A stretch of 64,000 nt of DNA from Hyposmocoma kahamanoa (GCF_003589595.1 NW_020654422.1:16459885-16523884); one strand, 5' to 3'. Numbered from the stretch's first letter, positions 31,209-42,322 are shown. Numbers and translations: made by a program. Notes: generated from the letters alone by a model not told the origin.

Positions 31209-32017
31209 AATGATTACACGCTCCATGATCTCGAACAGGAAGTGAATAATAATGAAAGTTTTAAAATCCATGCAAAAGTTTTTGTTTGATTCAATTATTT
31301 GTACCGGATACTTCAACTTAAGTGAGTTTCCTATCAATTATATACCCTACGGTATGGTACGTTCGTTTTTTATTTAACCTGTCAAGTACAAACTCAAGTG
31401 ATGAGTGCTTCCTTCGATAAAACTACCGCGATCGAGTGTTCTCAGAACCTCTTAACTATTTCACTTTGAGTAAGTGGGAAGGAAGAACTATAGTGTAGTA
31501 TAAATATAACGCCCTAATCTGTTATGGTTGGTCAAGTAGTTCTAAACATGGAGCTCATTTTATATGTAGGCATTTTCACTTTTAGTGGCTCAAAGCGCGT
31601 GGACAATTAGAAGTAGTAGTATTTACATACGAGACAGGTGAATGTAGTGGACTCTTTTGATAATAGGTACCTGAAATAAAAAAAAATAGAACTTTAATAA
31701 CGAATAGATCAGAATAAGCAGGTTGATATTGACCTTTTAACACTAGCGTTGCGTCAGTAAAGCGTCTTATGAGCAGTTTGATTTTTGGCCAGTGAATTTG
31801 TCATAATATATTATAGTCACTAATTATATAGTTATAATTTATTATTCATTAGTATCAACTTATGTGATGTTAACGAACATTAAACTATCGGCGAGGATCT
31901 ATATGTATAATTGTAAAGGAGGGAGTTTCTTTCGTCCGTTGGATGAGGTTACCAAAACTAACCAAGTGAAACTCCAAGTGGTTCAGAAGATTTTTATTTT
32001 TCACCTTGTATGTCGCC
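31209..32017. other. no feature recognised
   Basis: AT-rich spacer after repeat A copy 8. Confidence 0.5.
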
Positions 32018-32182
32018 AATACAATTTCACCCTATATGCGGAAGGTCCGGGCAGTTGTTCCCAAGAAGGGACTCACTCCTGGAAACCGTTCCGCGAGATG
32101 AGATTTTTTTCACCCTATATGAGCGTACGAAATATCAGAAGATCCGGGTAGCAGTTCCCAAGAAGGGACTCAACTCTTGGTG
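32018..32182 (+). repeat. imperfect tandem duplication (~85 bp unit)
   Basis: Two successive copies share TTTCACCCTATATG, GATCCGGG/GGTCCGGG and TTCCCAAGAAGGGACTCA. The first is at about 32,020-32,090, the second at about 32,105-32,182. No coding function seen, although 92- and 95-residue frames overlap it. Confidence 0.65.
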
Positions 32183-32867
32183 CCTTACTGAGCTCTCTGT
32201 ATTCTCAGATTCAGTCTTCACATTAACACAATTGTGTTCGAGTACTCACCGTTCGAGGGAAAATCTTAACACCGCGATTCAGAAATAACTCCAAATGGGT
32301 CAATGCCATCTAGCGGATTCTTAGAGAACTAAAAGTGAACAATCTATATTTAATATTTAAAGTTGACGAGTGGTAAGTTGTGGTGTGAAAGTACCAACTG
32401 CTCGGCTTTGTTTATCAATAGCTGATTTCGTTTTGCTTCATACCGGGGACCGGCCTAAGCGGGAGAAAGAATCGCTAACTCAACACGCACCGACTGGTAA
32501 TTTTACAATTCAGAACCAAGTGCTCTAATAATAATTCTATTTAAGCTGCTTGTTAATAATACGAGTGATGTGCGATGTTGAAAAACACGTCGATATAGAC
32601 CATCAGTGTTTCTAACAGTAACGATCAAACTAGCGATGCATCAACAATTGATAGATTAAACAAAATGATAAAATGTTAGAATCCCCACACTTTCCTCACA
32701 TAGCGCCACCCCACAAAATCCCCAATCTAGTTGAAACTCCCCACAATTTGGGGAATTCCCCACAAATTGGCAACACTGGATACAATAGTCGTAATTCGCG
32801 CTCGAGCCGGTCATGGCCGGCATTTGTTTGTTGACAAATAAATAAACATTGTGAAGTACTTCCGTAT

Positions 32868-32998
32868 CGAGTTCTTAGGTTTTCGCGATTGTTACACATA
32901 GGAAATGAAACTATTTTTCCGGATTTAAATCGCGTATATTTGTTTTTTCAAACAAACCGACGTTTCGGGCCCTTTACAGGTCCCATGGTCACGGTTGA
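32868..32998 (-). repeat. repeat C copy
   Basis: Reversed, it reads GACCATGGGACCTGTAAAGG, GCCCGAAACGTCGGTTTGTT, ATATACGCGATTTAAATCCG, TAGTTTCATTTCCTATGTGT and CGCGAAAACCTAAGAACTC. This gives the best 3' end of the family. Confidence 0.7.
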
Positions 32999-35080
32999 GT
33001 CAACCAAGTAATTCCGTGTTGTGAAATGATAAAAACAATTAAAATGAGTGCGTAAACTACTGTACTTCAATGTTGTGTATTTGTATTGTGTCGTCTATCA
33101 ATAGAATACAGTGAACTCATTGTGTGAAATGTGGTTGGCGTGAAGAAATAACCTCAATTTTGTAATGAAAATTTTATTTCTTCCAACATAACTTAGGCAT
33201 GTCATTAAAATATTCCTTATATTTATATGGTAAGGAATTTATCCACCTTTCTAGTAATATATAACACATTCCATATAATTACACAGAATAACGTTTTTTT
33301 TGCGATAAATTGGATTTTTTCAATGGTTTTTTTTATCTAGTGTTTTGAAAAGTTTTTAATTGCATAAAACGCTCACCATAACATTATAAAGGTTTTGTAA
33401 TACTGTCAAAAGAAAACATCGCTTAGAAACATCGCGTTTTGTAGACAATCATGAAAATTTCATAGGACTGAATGTTCTTCTACATGATCAACTACACTAA
33501 AGCAAGTAAAAATAATCTTTTCGTCGTCTAAAGTTTTTCTATAGATAAAGCTACAGACAAAATGCTCCCAACTGTGTTTTGAAAAAGCTTCAAATTCTTA
33601 TCGCCATTTTTATTTTTAAAAAATGACCATAAAGTAGCCGAGAAAAATTTCTTTTCTTTTAAAAAAGTAAATCTAAGTTGAAATTAGCTTGAAGAAGCCT
33701 AGAACTTCTTGGAAATGGTTTGTTTTGTGAGTTATTTTGTATATTTAAGCTTTCTATAAATATTTAAAAGCGAAAATCGATAACTGTATTTTTATTAAGT
33801 TTATATTTTATACATAAATATTTAAAATGTAGCGAGTGCATTACTTTTATGCCAGGTTTTACATCACTTTTCACAATGTATTTAAAGTCGCACGTCAATA
33901 TGTGCTTTCTAACCGATTAAACATTGCGCGAAAAAATCAGAAATATTATATCTAATTTCGCTATGTTGCAATTTTGATAGTTAATATTTTGTAAGCTATT
34001 AAACTTGAAATCTATTAGTATTAAGAGAATTGCGTCTTATGTTTGTAACGCTTTACTATTTTGGTTTTAAAATAGCGTTACTAAGAAAACTATCATAGAC
34101 TATAAATTATCTAAAAACTGTCTTACAGACTAAATAAAAACTGTCTACATTCTACAAATGGTCTTGTAGCATTCTAGAAAGGTTACTTGAGAAAAAAAGA
34201 TAAGAATCACTCTTAACACTACCTACAGATAGTTTCTCTAAGCACTCTTGTGATCTACTAAAAACGTTGTGCCCACTTTTATTTTAAATTGTCTAGAAAC
34301 CTTCTTCGAGATATCTTGAGGGAATTTGAAGTCTTAAAATATTCAATCGAATTAAATTCTATTAGATATCTTATAATATATATTTAGATATGGGTGTGCT
34401 GCTTGAGTATATACGATTGTGTTAATACGTATTGTTAGAACTAATTCAAAATTTATCTAGGCATCTATCATAATCTTCATTTCGTCCATTGTCAGTCATT
34501 GACCTTCTATGTCAGTTTGTCAGGGTTTTAAGCCCCAACTAGAATCTTTATTGTGTTTTTTCTCGTGGGCTCCACTGTAGTATTCTTTAGCCCGGAGTTC
34601 ACCCATCCATGTCCTGCTTTGAGCTGACAATGTGTCTTGCCCAATTTCAACTCTCTAGTTTAGTGTAGTATAGTCTATCTTCTTTGAAGACGAAGTAAAA
34701 TGACATTTGCAGGGTTGGATAAAATTCTAAATACTTATCTAGTCATGTAGTCACTATCGACAGTTTTATCGATAGATTGTAAAAGATTGTAACATTTTGC
34801 CAAAAAAATCTGAATTCTGAATGTTACGACGTTGTAATGATTATTAATTGCGTTATTGCCTCTTCATTCGAATTGAAATAATTTTTTATTCCCATACATT
34901 TTAAGTGATTATGTATATTGAATTAAAGTGAAATATTTTTAAATGTATCTCCTTTTTGTATTTTTAATAGGTATAGTATGAAATACCTGTGAACAGCAGT
35001 TGGATGAATAATGGGCCGATGTTAATTCAAAATGAAAGAAGTTCGGCTATTTATTGCATGTGCGTAACCAACATTCAGTC
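32999..35080. other. longest stretch without a recognised feature
   Basis: About 2.1 kb, strongly AT-rich, no frame over 60 codons and none of the families listed here. It could be intron or ancient repeat. Confidence 0.55.
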
Positions 35081-35382
35081 TTAGTAGCAGTAGAGCTCCT
35101 TGTGAAAGAGTTCGTCCAGGGAAGTACTGCCACCTTAACTTTTTATACCACCAAGCAGTAATGTGAGCATTACTGCGTTCTGGTTTGCAAGGGTAAGGGT
35201 GCTGGTGGAATTACCGGCACACGAGACTTGTCAAGTTATGGTGACGGGCGCAGTGGCAGTGCCTCTAAGGTCTTTTCTATTTAAGCTCTGAGTGGTACTG
35301 CAACTGTTGTGGACAGGCGTGTAGCTTACCATCAAGCGCACAACTTTTTCGTTCGTCCCGTCACTTGATGTTATAAAAAAAA
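35081..35382 (+). repeat. repeat A copy 9, full length
   Basis: Best complete copy: AGTAGCAGTAGAGCTCCTTG, AAAGAGTTCGTCCAGGGAAG, the perfect hairpin GCAGTAATG-TGAG-CATTACTGC at 35,155-35,176, GTTCTGGTTTGCAAGGGTAA, CCGTCACTTGATGTTATAAA and an A-rich end. About 300 bp. I find no tRNA-type box A/B pair and no coding frame, so it is either a SINE of unusual origin or a 3' end of a LINE. The family name here is provisional. Confidence 0.9.
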
Positions 35383-36391
35383 GATAATCGATAGAATATT
35401 TTATCGACTGCAATCACTACCTGTTTGCAAGCAGGCAACACTTTTGCAGAATTAACTGTCATTTTATTCATAAGAGTACTGCACTAGGAAATTCCCACGA
35501 TAACCGAGCGTATGTCAAAGGGGACTTGGTTATCAAATGTAATACTAGAATGAGTATTTGCCTTACATGTAGCACTATGTAATAAATAAGATGTAGTTAC
35601 CTCCAATAACTCTCTCTATATATTTCCAATAAATCCTTCTAACTGTAACCATTTGCCATTGCATTTATAGCCAAATAATGGCAAAGATGTGTCAGTAGAT
35701 CAATGATATCATTTAAGTAATAACCTCTTTAGTACCTATAATCCTTTGTGTGTTCTAAAGTGGAAGATATCAAATAACCTATCAACACATCGTCAGGTTA
35801 AATGTATTCATATTAAGATTATTAATGGAGCATATTTTGTAGACATAATTTAAAGCGAAGTATATCAACGCGAGCCTAGATTGTAGGTGAGTAGCGGGGG
35901 GGTTACTCTTGCGTCCTGCAATACGCGCACTGTAAATTAATGTATAATTAAGAATAGGCGGAGAAAATTTGACACAGATATCGACAAGCGCCTGATGGCG
36001 ACTGACGGGGCAGCGGGCAGAGCATCTCTGAGCAATTTGCAAATTTTGGGAAAAATGTGAATTTAATAACTGATACGACTTCAGTTGAAAATTAAAATTA
36101 TGCAGTATCTGTAGTACTTAAAGATAAATATCTCCATATAAAAATTATGTATACATAGTTAAATAATAATTCGTTTTAGCCTATTTTCAAGATTTTATAT
36201 GATCGGATAAAGTACATAGTATCCTGTAACACATTAGCACATTCCTTAGACAATATCCTTAGGTGTATCGTATATTTTTTGTAAAACCGTTATTTAATAG
36301 TAAATACGTAAACCATGAGATCTAAAAAAACAGTTTTTCCCGCTTTTCCTCCGGTGACCCGCCTCAACGCATTTATTTAAGGTAATTATGA
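35383..36391. other. no feature recognised
   Basis: An 86-residue minus frame (35,782-36,042) covers a GC-richer patch near 35,880-36,030 with no recognised domain. Confidence 0.45.
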
Positions 36392-36474
36392 AATGTAGAT
36401 TTTAAGGCTTTCGTAGTTATTCTCTAACTAATTATCACTAATTTCAGGCTTCTTACAACGGTATAACTCTCACT
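36392..36474 (-). repeat. repeat D fragment
   Basis: Reversed, it reads TATACCGTTGTAAGAAGCCT, TAGTGATAATTA and AATAACTACGAAAGCCTTAA, matching the right flank of the 51.2-kb hairpin. The Jockey-like LINE begins immediately after it. Confidence 0.65.
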
Positions 36475-36477
36475 TGA

Positions 36478-37892
36478 GACTGGTTTAGTTCCCAGGTCGT
36501 GGAAGCTTGGTTGGAAGCTTGCAAATGTGCAACCTGTGCCTAAAAAAGGAAGCAGAGCTGACCCTGTCAACTATCGACCTATCTTAGTGACTTCCATACT
36601 CTGCAAGACTATGGAACGTGTACTTAATAACCGTCTCCTGTCGCACCTTGAAGACAACGACCTCTTCAGTGATCGTCAGTACGGATTCCGACCAGGGCGA
36701 TCTACTGGGGATCTTCTTGTTTACGCCTCTCATCTATGGAGGGAGGCTATAGAAAGACATGGCGAAGCTCTTGCAGTGTCTTTAGACATTTCTAAAGCCT
36801 TTGACAAGTTCTGGCACGCAAGCCTTTTAAGCAATCTTCCCTCTTATGGGCTTGCCAGTGACCTTTGCAACTGGATTTCGGATTTCTTGAGTGAACGTTC
36901 GATTGTTGAGTGGTCTTAGAAGGCTACTCTTCCGAACATCGGGCGATAGAGTTCCTCAGGGTTCCGTACTGTCCGCAACTCTCTTTTATGCTGCATATTA
37001 ATGGTATGTTAATTCCAGGAGCCATTGGGTATGCTGATGACAGCAAAGTTGTGGAAAGGTACTTGACCAATGCAAGGGTCAGTGGAGAAGAAACCCGGTC
37101 TTGTCGAGAGTCCATGGTTAGTCGTTTGAATTTGACACTTAAGGCAGTCTGCGATTGGAGAGATTCACCCTTGTCAAATTTAATGCTACCAAAACGCAGG
37201 CGTGTCTATTCTCCACAAAATGGAGTCCCTTTCACCTGACTCCGACTTTTTGTGACGTATCCATACCGCTAGCCGACATTCGGCAGATACATTTTATTCA
37301 TGGCCAAAAATCAGCTAGATGGCTTGGCACCCTTTCCAGGGTGAGGCGTTAACTTCACACCGGGACAGTTACTTCAGCTGTACCAAGCACAAGTCCGGTC
37401 GTGTATGGAGTACTGCTGCCACTTATGGGATGACTCTGCTAAATATCAACTGGCCACCTTGGATTTAATAGACAAGCGTGCCAAGAGGCTTATAGGTGAC
37501 TCGAAATTAGTAGAGGCCAAGCTGCAGAGCCTTGAACGTCGTCGTAAAGTTGCCTGCTTATCGATATTCTACAGGATATATCACGGAGAGTGTGCGATGG
37601 AATTGCATAATTTGTTTCCCCTTTCCATCATCGGGGACTTGTCGTGGGCTGGGATTCCACCCCTATGTCGTGGATATTCCCAGGATTCACACCAAGCGTT
37701 TCGCTTCCACATTTATATGGTGAGCGGCTAGAGAGTGGAATTCCCTACCTGCAGACTTGTTCCCCGAACGCTATGACTTTGACCTTTTCAAGGTGAGAGT
37801 AAATAGGCATTATTTAGGTGTGCATGCTACATCGTCGACCTCATCATCACTTTCCATCAAGTGAGATGGAGGTCAAATGCGCATTTTTTTTA
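36478..37892 (+). pseudogene. Jockey-like LINE reverse transcriptase, decayed, with 3' UTR
   Basis: A non-LTR retrotransposon remnant. The first piece (36527-36919) has VPKKGSRADPVNYRP, RQYGFRPGRSTGD and SLDISKAFD, followed by a frameshift near 36905. The second piece (36910-37239) keeps GYADDSKVVERY, with the YADD catalytic motif. The GVPQGS box is damaged, reading roughly FLRVPYC. A further shift and a deletion near 37300 lead to MEYCCHLWDDSAKYQL and KVACLSIFYRIYHGECAMEL (37405-37731), the RT C-terminus. About 160 bp of 3' UTR ends in a short T/A run near 37892. It begins right after a fragment of repeat D. Four other loci here carry 3' ends of the same family (13.9, 28.3, 28.8 and 42.1 kb). 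Jockey assignment is from motif style only. Confidence 0.85.
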
Positions 37893-37894
37893 AA

Positions 37895-38214
37895 GAAGAC
37901 TTCTTTTTATTTTCCCGATATTTCGGAACGATTGCACGCTCCATGGTCATGAGTTGACGGCGGCAGATGGCAGCTTTAAGAGCAGTCATATCTGTCTACC
38001 CTCTTGCGCTGCCGACGACTACTACCTTCATCGCGATTTGTTGTGGCGTTACCATTGTCACTCACTTTTTTCCTACAAACCACACTCACTGTATCCACAC
38101 GCGAAACTGAACTCGAGGAGTTTGAGGACGTGCAAAAGGGAAGTCAGATATGTTTGCTCTTAAAGCTGTCATCTGCCGCCGTCCAGTCAACCCGTGACCA
38201 TGGAGCGTGCATGA
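37895..38214. repeat. fold-back repeat D, large copy
   Basis: Left arm (about 37,915-38,000): CCCGATATTTCGGAACGATT, GCACGCTCCATGGTCA, GACGGCGGCAGATGGCAGCT. The right arm (about 38,150-38,214) carries the same in reverse. The ~130-bp centre is unique here. It follows the T-rich tail of the 36.5-kb LINE and is directly followed by antisense repeat A. Apparent frames of 69 and 90 residues run through both arms and are not gene-like. Confidence 0.7.
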
Positions 38215-38514
38215 TACCAAGTGACGGGACTAACAAGTTGTGTGCGTCTGGTGGTCAGCGACATGCCTGTCCATAACAGTTGCAGTGCTGCCCAGCGCTC
38301 TACATCACAAAGATCTGAGGGACAATGTCATTACGCCCGTCATCATCCTGAGACATAAGTTGACAAGTCCCATGTGCCTTTAATATTACCATCACCTTTA
38401 CCCTTCAAAACCGGATCGCAGTACTTTATTTAAATAACTGCTTGGCGGCAGAAATAGGTGGCAGTATTTCCCTGGACGAACTATTTCACAAGAGCTCTAT
38501 TGCTACAAAAATTT
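38215..38514 (-). repeat. repeat A copy 10
   Basis: Antisense, near full length: CCAAGTGACGGGACTAACAA, CATAAGTTGACAAGTCCCAT, CCCTTCAAAACCGGATCGCA, CTGCTTGGCGGCAGAAATAG and TTTCACAAGAGCTCTATTGC. Copy 11 lies head-to-head only about 30 bp away. Confidence 0.85.
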
Positions 38515-38541
38515 TCGTTATATTATTCCTAATATTTCGTT

Positions 38542-38766
38542 AACCAAGCAGTAATGTGAGCATTATTAGTTCCGGTTTTGAAAGGTAAGGGTGGTAGTGA
38601 ACAACAGACACAGGCACTGTGTCGGGCGAAGTGGCATTGCCTGCGTAACTGCGATTTAAAGCTCTGAGTGGCATATTTATGGAAAGTGAATTATTATGGA
38701 AAGGCGTGTTGTTTACCATCAGGCGCAAAATTTGTTCGTTCCGTCATTTGATACTCATAAAAAATT
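38542..38766 (+). repeat. repeat A copy 11
   Basis: AACCAAGCAGTAATGTGAGC, TTCCGGTTTTGAAAGGTAAG, GCGATTTAAAGCTCTGAGTG, TTACCATCAGGCGCAAAATT and CTCATAAAAAATT. The first ~85 bp are missing. Confidence 0.8.
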
Positions 38767-39534
38767 AAGTAGGTTTTTTATTTTTTAATCTAGAGTCATG
38801 TCGAGTCGAGTCGCACAATTTCGTAAACATTCTGTCACATTGAAAGACTCAGCATATTTCCTCAAAGGACCTTGATAACCCTCTTACGAACACTGTTTAC
38901 TGCACTTGCTGTCCGCCATAAAACTAGCGTGTTTGTGAATGTCCATATTTATAGTGGGCCATACACTAGTATGTTGTATAGGCGGCTGTAAAACGCGTCA
39001 TGGTAATAATGTTTGTATGTGCTACGAGTTCGACTATATTATGACGAAATATTTAATTAGGAAATGTGTATGCGACTTAGAAGTAAATTAAATTAATTTT
39101 CAGTAACGAAATTTACTTCGTGTCGCAGAAAAGAAATTTATAATTAATTTAAAATACGTAAAACTCGTCCGTAGTCTTGTACGATGCCATGCCTGTTGGG
39201 AATTTGTAAGCAAAACAGTCTCATTCTTAAACCAGTTTCCGCGTCTCTAAACAGAGTTAATATAAAAGTTGTTCAGTTTTACTGCCTTTTAAAGAGATAC
39301 TTATATGTCACATGTGAAGATGTTATGAGCGCCAGGAAGTCTGCTCATAAATCGCTGATAGTGTTCCTTGGTAATGTAGCGCGAGGAAAAATTGCTCCTT
39401 TCGCTATTAGTAAAAGTTTTTTATAGCTAATATTAGTTGTTTTTTTAAAAGTTAAGTCTGTGCTGTTTTCTAGGCTTTACTTGTTGTAATCACTTAAGAA
39501 ATATTCAATCTTACATGGTAGTGCAGTACGTAGA
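38767..39534. other. no feature recognised
   Basis: AT-rich; an 80-residue plus frame at 39,184-39,426 is unsupported. Confidence 0.45.
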
Positions 39535-39757
39535 TGGTAATGGGTAATTTTCAGGTAAGTTTTTTGTACTCAATTTTGGTGACAATTCCTTTTTATTTAA
39601 ATATTTATAGACAATCTTCATGAAGTATTATGTAGTATTCGACTGTGGTAACCTGAAATATTCTTTAATATTTCGCGATGATATATTCGAGTAATTAAAT
39701 AATAAAAATTGTCACCAAAATTGGGTACAAAAAACTTACCTTTAAGTTACTCTAATT
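39535..39757. mobile_element. TIR element K, copy 1
   Basis: About 220 bp. AGGTAAGTTTTTTGTACTCA and ATTTTGGTGACAATT on the left match the reversed right end (AGGTAAGTTTTTTGTACCCA). The middle is AT-rich with AATATTTCGCGATGATAT. Same family as 26,310-26,508. Confidence 0.7.
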
Positions 39758-39765
39758 AATATATT

Positions 39766-39971
39766 TTAGTAGCAATAGAGCACCTTGTGAAAGAATACAT
39801 CCAAGGAAGTACCGCAACCTTGCCTATTTTTGCCGCCCAAAATTAATGTGAGCATTACTGCATTCCGGTTTAGGAGTAAGCGTGCTGAAAATTACAGGCA
39901 CATGAGACTTGTCAACTTATGTCTCAGGGTGACATGCGCAGCGGCAGTGCTCCGCAGATCTTTGCGATTTA
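39766..39971 (+). repeat. repeat A copy 12
   Basis: AGTAGCAATAGAGCACCTTG through GAGCATTACTGCATTCCGGT and CAACTTATGTCTCAGGGTGA to TCTTTGCGATTTA. The 3' third is missing. Adjacent to element K copy 1. Confidence 0.8.
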
Positions 39972-40357
39972 CATTATATTTCCACAAAAAATGAATCATG
40001 CAAGCGCCGAATGCGACTCATTGGCCGGGTCGGAGGGAGCGGAATATCGTTTTACCCTAATTTTTGTGTTTATTATTGGCAAATGATACACAGTGGTGTA
40101 CAGAAAAATCTTTAACTCCTTGAATATCGACTGTGAAGATTGAGATATCAACCAGCAATCGTAACAATGTAAATATAGATCCACAGAAGCGCTAAATAAG
40201 TAACTCCGGCAAGAATTTACCACACGACAAAAAAATCCAAAACGCACGTTGATAATAATATAATAATAATGAAATTACGTTTATTAAGGTAACATTTAGT
40301 GTTAGTAACACTTACACAGAACTATTTACGAATATGGATAATAGAACAATGATAATA

Positions 40358-40543
40358 TAACGCACACACTCAACACAGCCCCGCATTAGGAAAACCCTGT
40401 GTCGCAAGTTCCATGGACACACACAAAGGCAACCACAAATTACACCCAAACTCACGAGATAAATAAATGTAGGCCATCGAATCGAACCTAGGACCTCTAC
40501 GTGGTAGTCCGGCATGGTAACCGTTCGGCCACAGAGGCAGTTG
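40358..40543 (-). mobile_element. SINE-1 copy
   Basis: Antisense: GCACACACTCAACACAGCCC, AGTTCCATGGACACACACAA, TAAATAAATGTAGGCCATCG (a short deletion), GAACCTAGGACCTCTACGTG and GGTAACCGTTCGGCC. Confidence 0.85.
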
Positions 40544-40569
40544 ATATAAATTTATGTAGGATTCGTAAA

Positions 40570-40652
40570 ATACTTAGACAAGACCCCATTTGGCACAAGT
40601 CCTTTCCTAAATTGGTTTAACCAGAACTCGAATTAGGACCCAAACATACTCA
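40570..40652 (-). mobile_element. SINE-3-like body fragment
   Basis: ACAAGACCCCATTTGGCACA, AGTCCTTTCCTAAATTGGTT and CCAGAACTCGAATTAGGACC are antisense to the SINE-3 body. Repeat A copy 13 follows directly. Confidence 0.4.
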
Positions 40653-40912
40653 GAAGTCTACGGAAGTAATGCCACCTTACCTATTTATACCACCAAGCAG
40701 TAATATGAGCATTACTGCGTTCTGGTATGCAAGGGTAAGCGTGCTGGTGAAATTACCGGCACACGAGACTTGTCAACTTATGTCTCAGGGTGAAGGGCGC
40801 AATGGCAATGCCTCTAAGGTTTTTGCGATACTGCAACTGTTATGGATAAGCGTGTCGTTTACCACCAGGCGCACGACTTGTTCGCCCCGTAATTTGTAAT
40901 TATAAAAGAAAA
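40653..40912 (+). repeat. repeat A copy 13
   Basis: CGGAAGTAATGCCACCTTAC, CCAAGCAGTAATATGAGCAT, ACTTGTCAACTTATGTCTCA, GGTTTTTGCGATACTGCAAC (deleting the right arm of hairpin 2) and TTGTAATTATAAAAGAAAAG. Confidence 0.8.
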
Positions 40913-41224
40913 GCGCAGTTGAACTCAGGTCATCCAATTATTCTTATCATCTAAATACTGACTGAAACAAAAAAATTAATTGCGGTGTGTTAACTATTTG
41001 AATTATTTAAATTCAGGTTATTTAAATTTAAATGACTCAAATATCAGTAACGGTATTATCTGAAGACTATCCCGATTGTCCCAGAACCGAATTACAACGA
41101 AATTAAGTTTCAGATCCGACCGGCATGACTAGTTGGAAACTGCAAATGAAACAATCTCATTTTGAATTAAGCTTTCAGTGTCGAGTTTAGAAACCGGCGA
41201 ATATTTGCAAAATCGCCAAATTTG

Positions 41225-41868
41225 TTCATAGTTGATGATACTGAATTGTTAAAAAAAGTAACCTATCACAAACTCAAATTTTTTATTTCCGAAATAACGT
41301 TTGTTCGAATTTTCATTACATCGAAAACCGTATTATAACGAGACCGTGGTTCTTTCAGGATATTTTAGATGTTTATCGCAAAGACACGATTAGGTTCGGT
41401 TAGGTTAGGTTAAGTTTGTTCTGTTCCGGGGCATCTCCGTGCAGGTCGCCCCCCATGATTAAGGGGGCGATGGTGTAGGGGTCCGCCCAAAGGTGGACCA
41501 GCACCACCGGAGTCGCGGTAGCATCTGAAAGGGACCCCGCGGCTCCGGCGCCAGGTGCGCGCAGGAACATCGTGAGGTTTTTAGTGGGTATGCTCTTGGG
41601 GATCGACATAGTCCCCAGGAGAGAGTCCCACATATCCCCGCCGTCTCCCAGCGGCGGGGAATGCGTAACGCATTTTCCTCACGATAATAAAAAAAAAAAA
41701 AAAAAAAAAAAAGGTTAGGTTAAGTTAGGTTTAAAAGAAAAAAGATTTTCCTCCTATAATTACTTTCGAGTTTATGAAAATTCGAGGAAACGTTATTTCT
41801 AGAAAATGTCATTTCGGACTTCTGATAGGTAACCGTTAAAAAATAGGATAACATCTTTTTTATGATTT
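41225..41868. mobile_element. TIR element F, split by a retroposon
   Basis: Outer arms are imperfect inverted repeats of about 45 bp or more: GAAATAACGTTTGTTCGAAT on the left matches, reversed, GAGGAAACGTTATTTC on the right, with CGAATTTTCAT and CGAAA continuing in both. Without the 295-bp insert the element would be roughly 345 bp. Its middle is GGTTAGGTTAGGTTAAG. A second copy without the insert is at 50,813-51,006. The arms and small size suggest a non-autonomous DNA element. Confidence 0.7.
41418..41712 (+). mobile_element. retroposed GC-rich sequence with poly-A tail
   Basis: A GC-rich ~270-bp block ending in an uninterrupted A run of about two dozen bases (to 41,712). The 14-base sequence GGTTAGGTTAAGTT stands just before it (about 41,404-41,417) and again just after it (41,713-41,726), a classical target-site duplication. 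One plus-strand frame ends GARRNIVRFLVGMLLGID...SHISPPSPSGGECVTHFP, which could be the C-terminus of a retrotransposon ORF; I do not recognise the family. It interrupts TIR element F. The target is a degenerate TTAGG-type tract. The minus-strand 77-residue frame across it is probably a shadow. Confidence 0.8.
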
Positions 41869-42322
41869 CAGGTGACGGGAGGAACTAGTCGTACGCCTGT
41901 GGTGAGTGACACGCCTATACATAGCAGTTGCAGTGCCACTCAAAGCTTTAAATCGTAAAGTAGATATTGGGGCACTGCAACAGCCTTCGTTGCCTTGAGA
42001 CATAGAATTCGCTTTCACATTTATGTGGCGAATGGCTATGGAGTGAAATTCCCTGCCTGCAGACTCGTTCCTTGAAAGGTACTACTTGGGCCTTTTCAAG
42101 ACGAGAGTGAATAAGCACTATTTAGGTATGCATGCTCCATCGGTGACCTCATCGTTCATCAGGTGAGATGACGGACACATGCGCAGTTATTTTTTTATAA
42201 AAAGAAAAGTTGACAATACCCATATGCCGTAGTATTGCTCGCATTACGCCTTTGCGACAGAAATAAGTAAGGTGGCAGTATTTGGACGATCTATTGCATA
42301 AGAAGCTCTACTGCTACTAAAT
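41864..42322 (-). repeat. repeat A copy 14, split by a LINE 3' end
   Basis: Antisense parts at 41,864-42,004 (TGATTTCAGGTGACGGGAGG, AGCTTTAAATCGTAAAGTAG, CTTGAGACATAGA) and 42,206-42,322 (AAGTTGACAATACCCATATG, GACAGAAATAAGTAAGGTGG, AGCTCTACTGCTACTAAA). It shares diagnostic variants and the left LINE junction with the 28.6-kb copy. Confidence 0.85.
42005..42205 (+). mobile_element. 3' end of Jockey-like LINE inside repeat A
   Basis: A 5'-truncated LINE end beginning TTCGCTTTCACATTTATGTG and ending in a T/A-rich tail near 42,205. Antisense repeat A lies on both sides: 41,864-42,004 before it and 42,206-42,322 after it. It therefore landed inside a repeat A copy. The left junction matches that at 28,751. 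Confidence 0.85.

Noticed and set aside
41391..41417. Telomeric TTAGG array
   Set aside because: Only a few degenerate units inside element F; not an array.
41400..41633. 77-residue minus ORF in the poly-A retroposon
   Set aside because: Antisense to the poly-A tail; more likely a shadow of a plus-strand frame.
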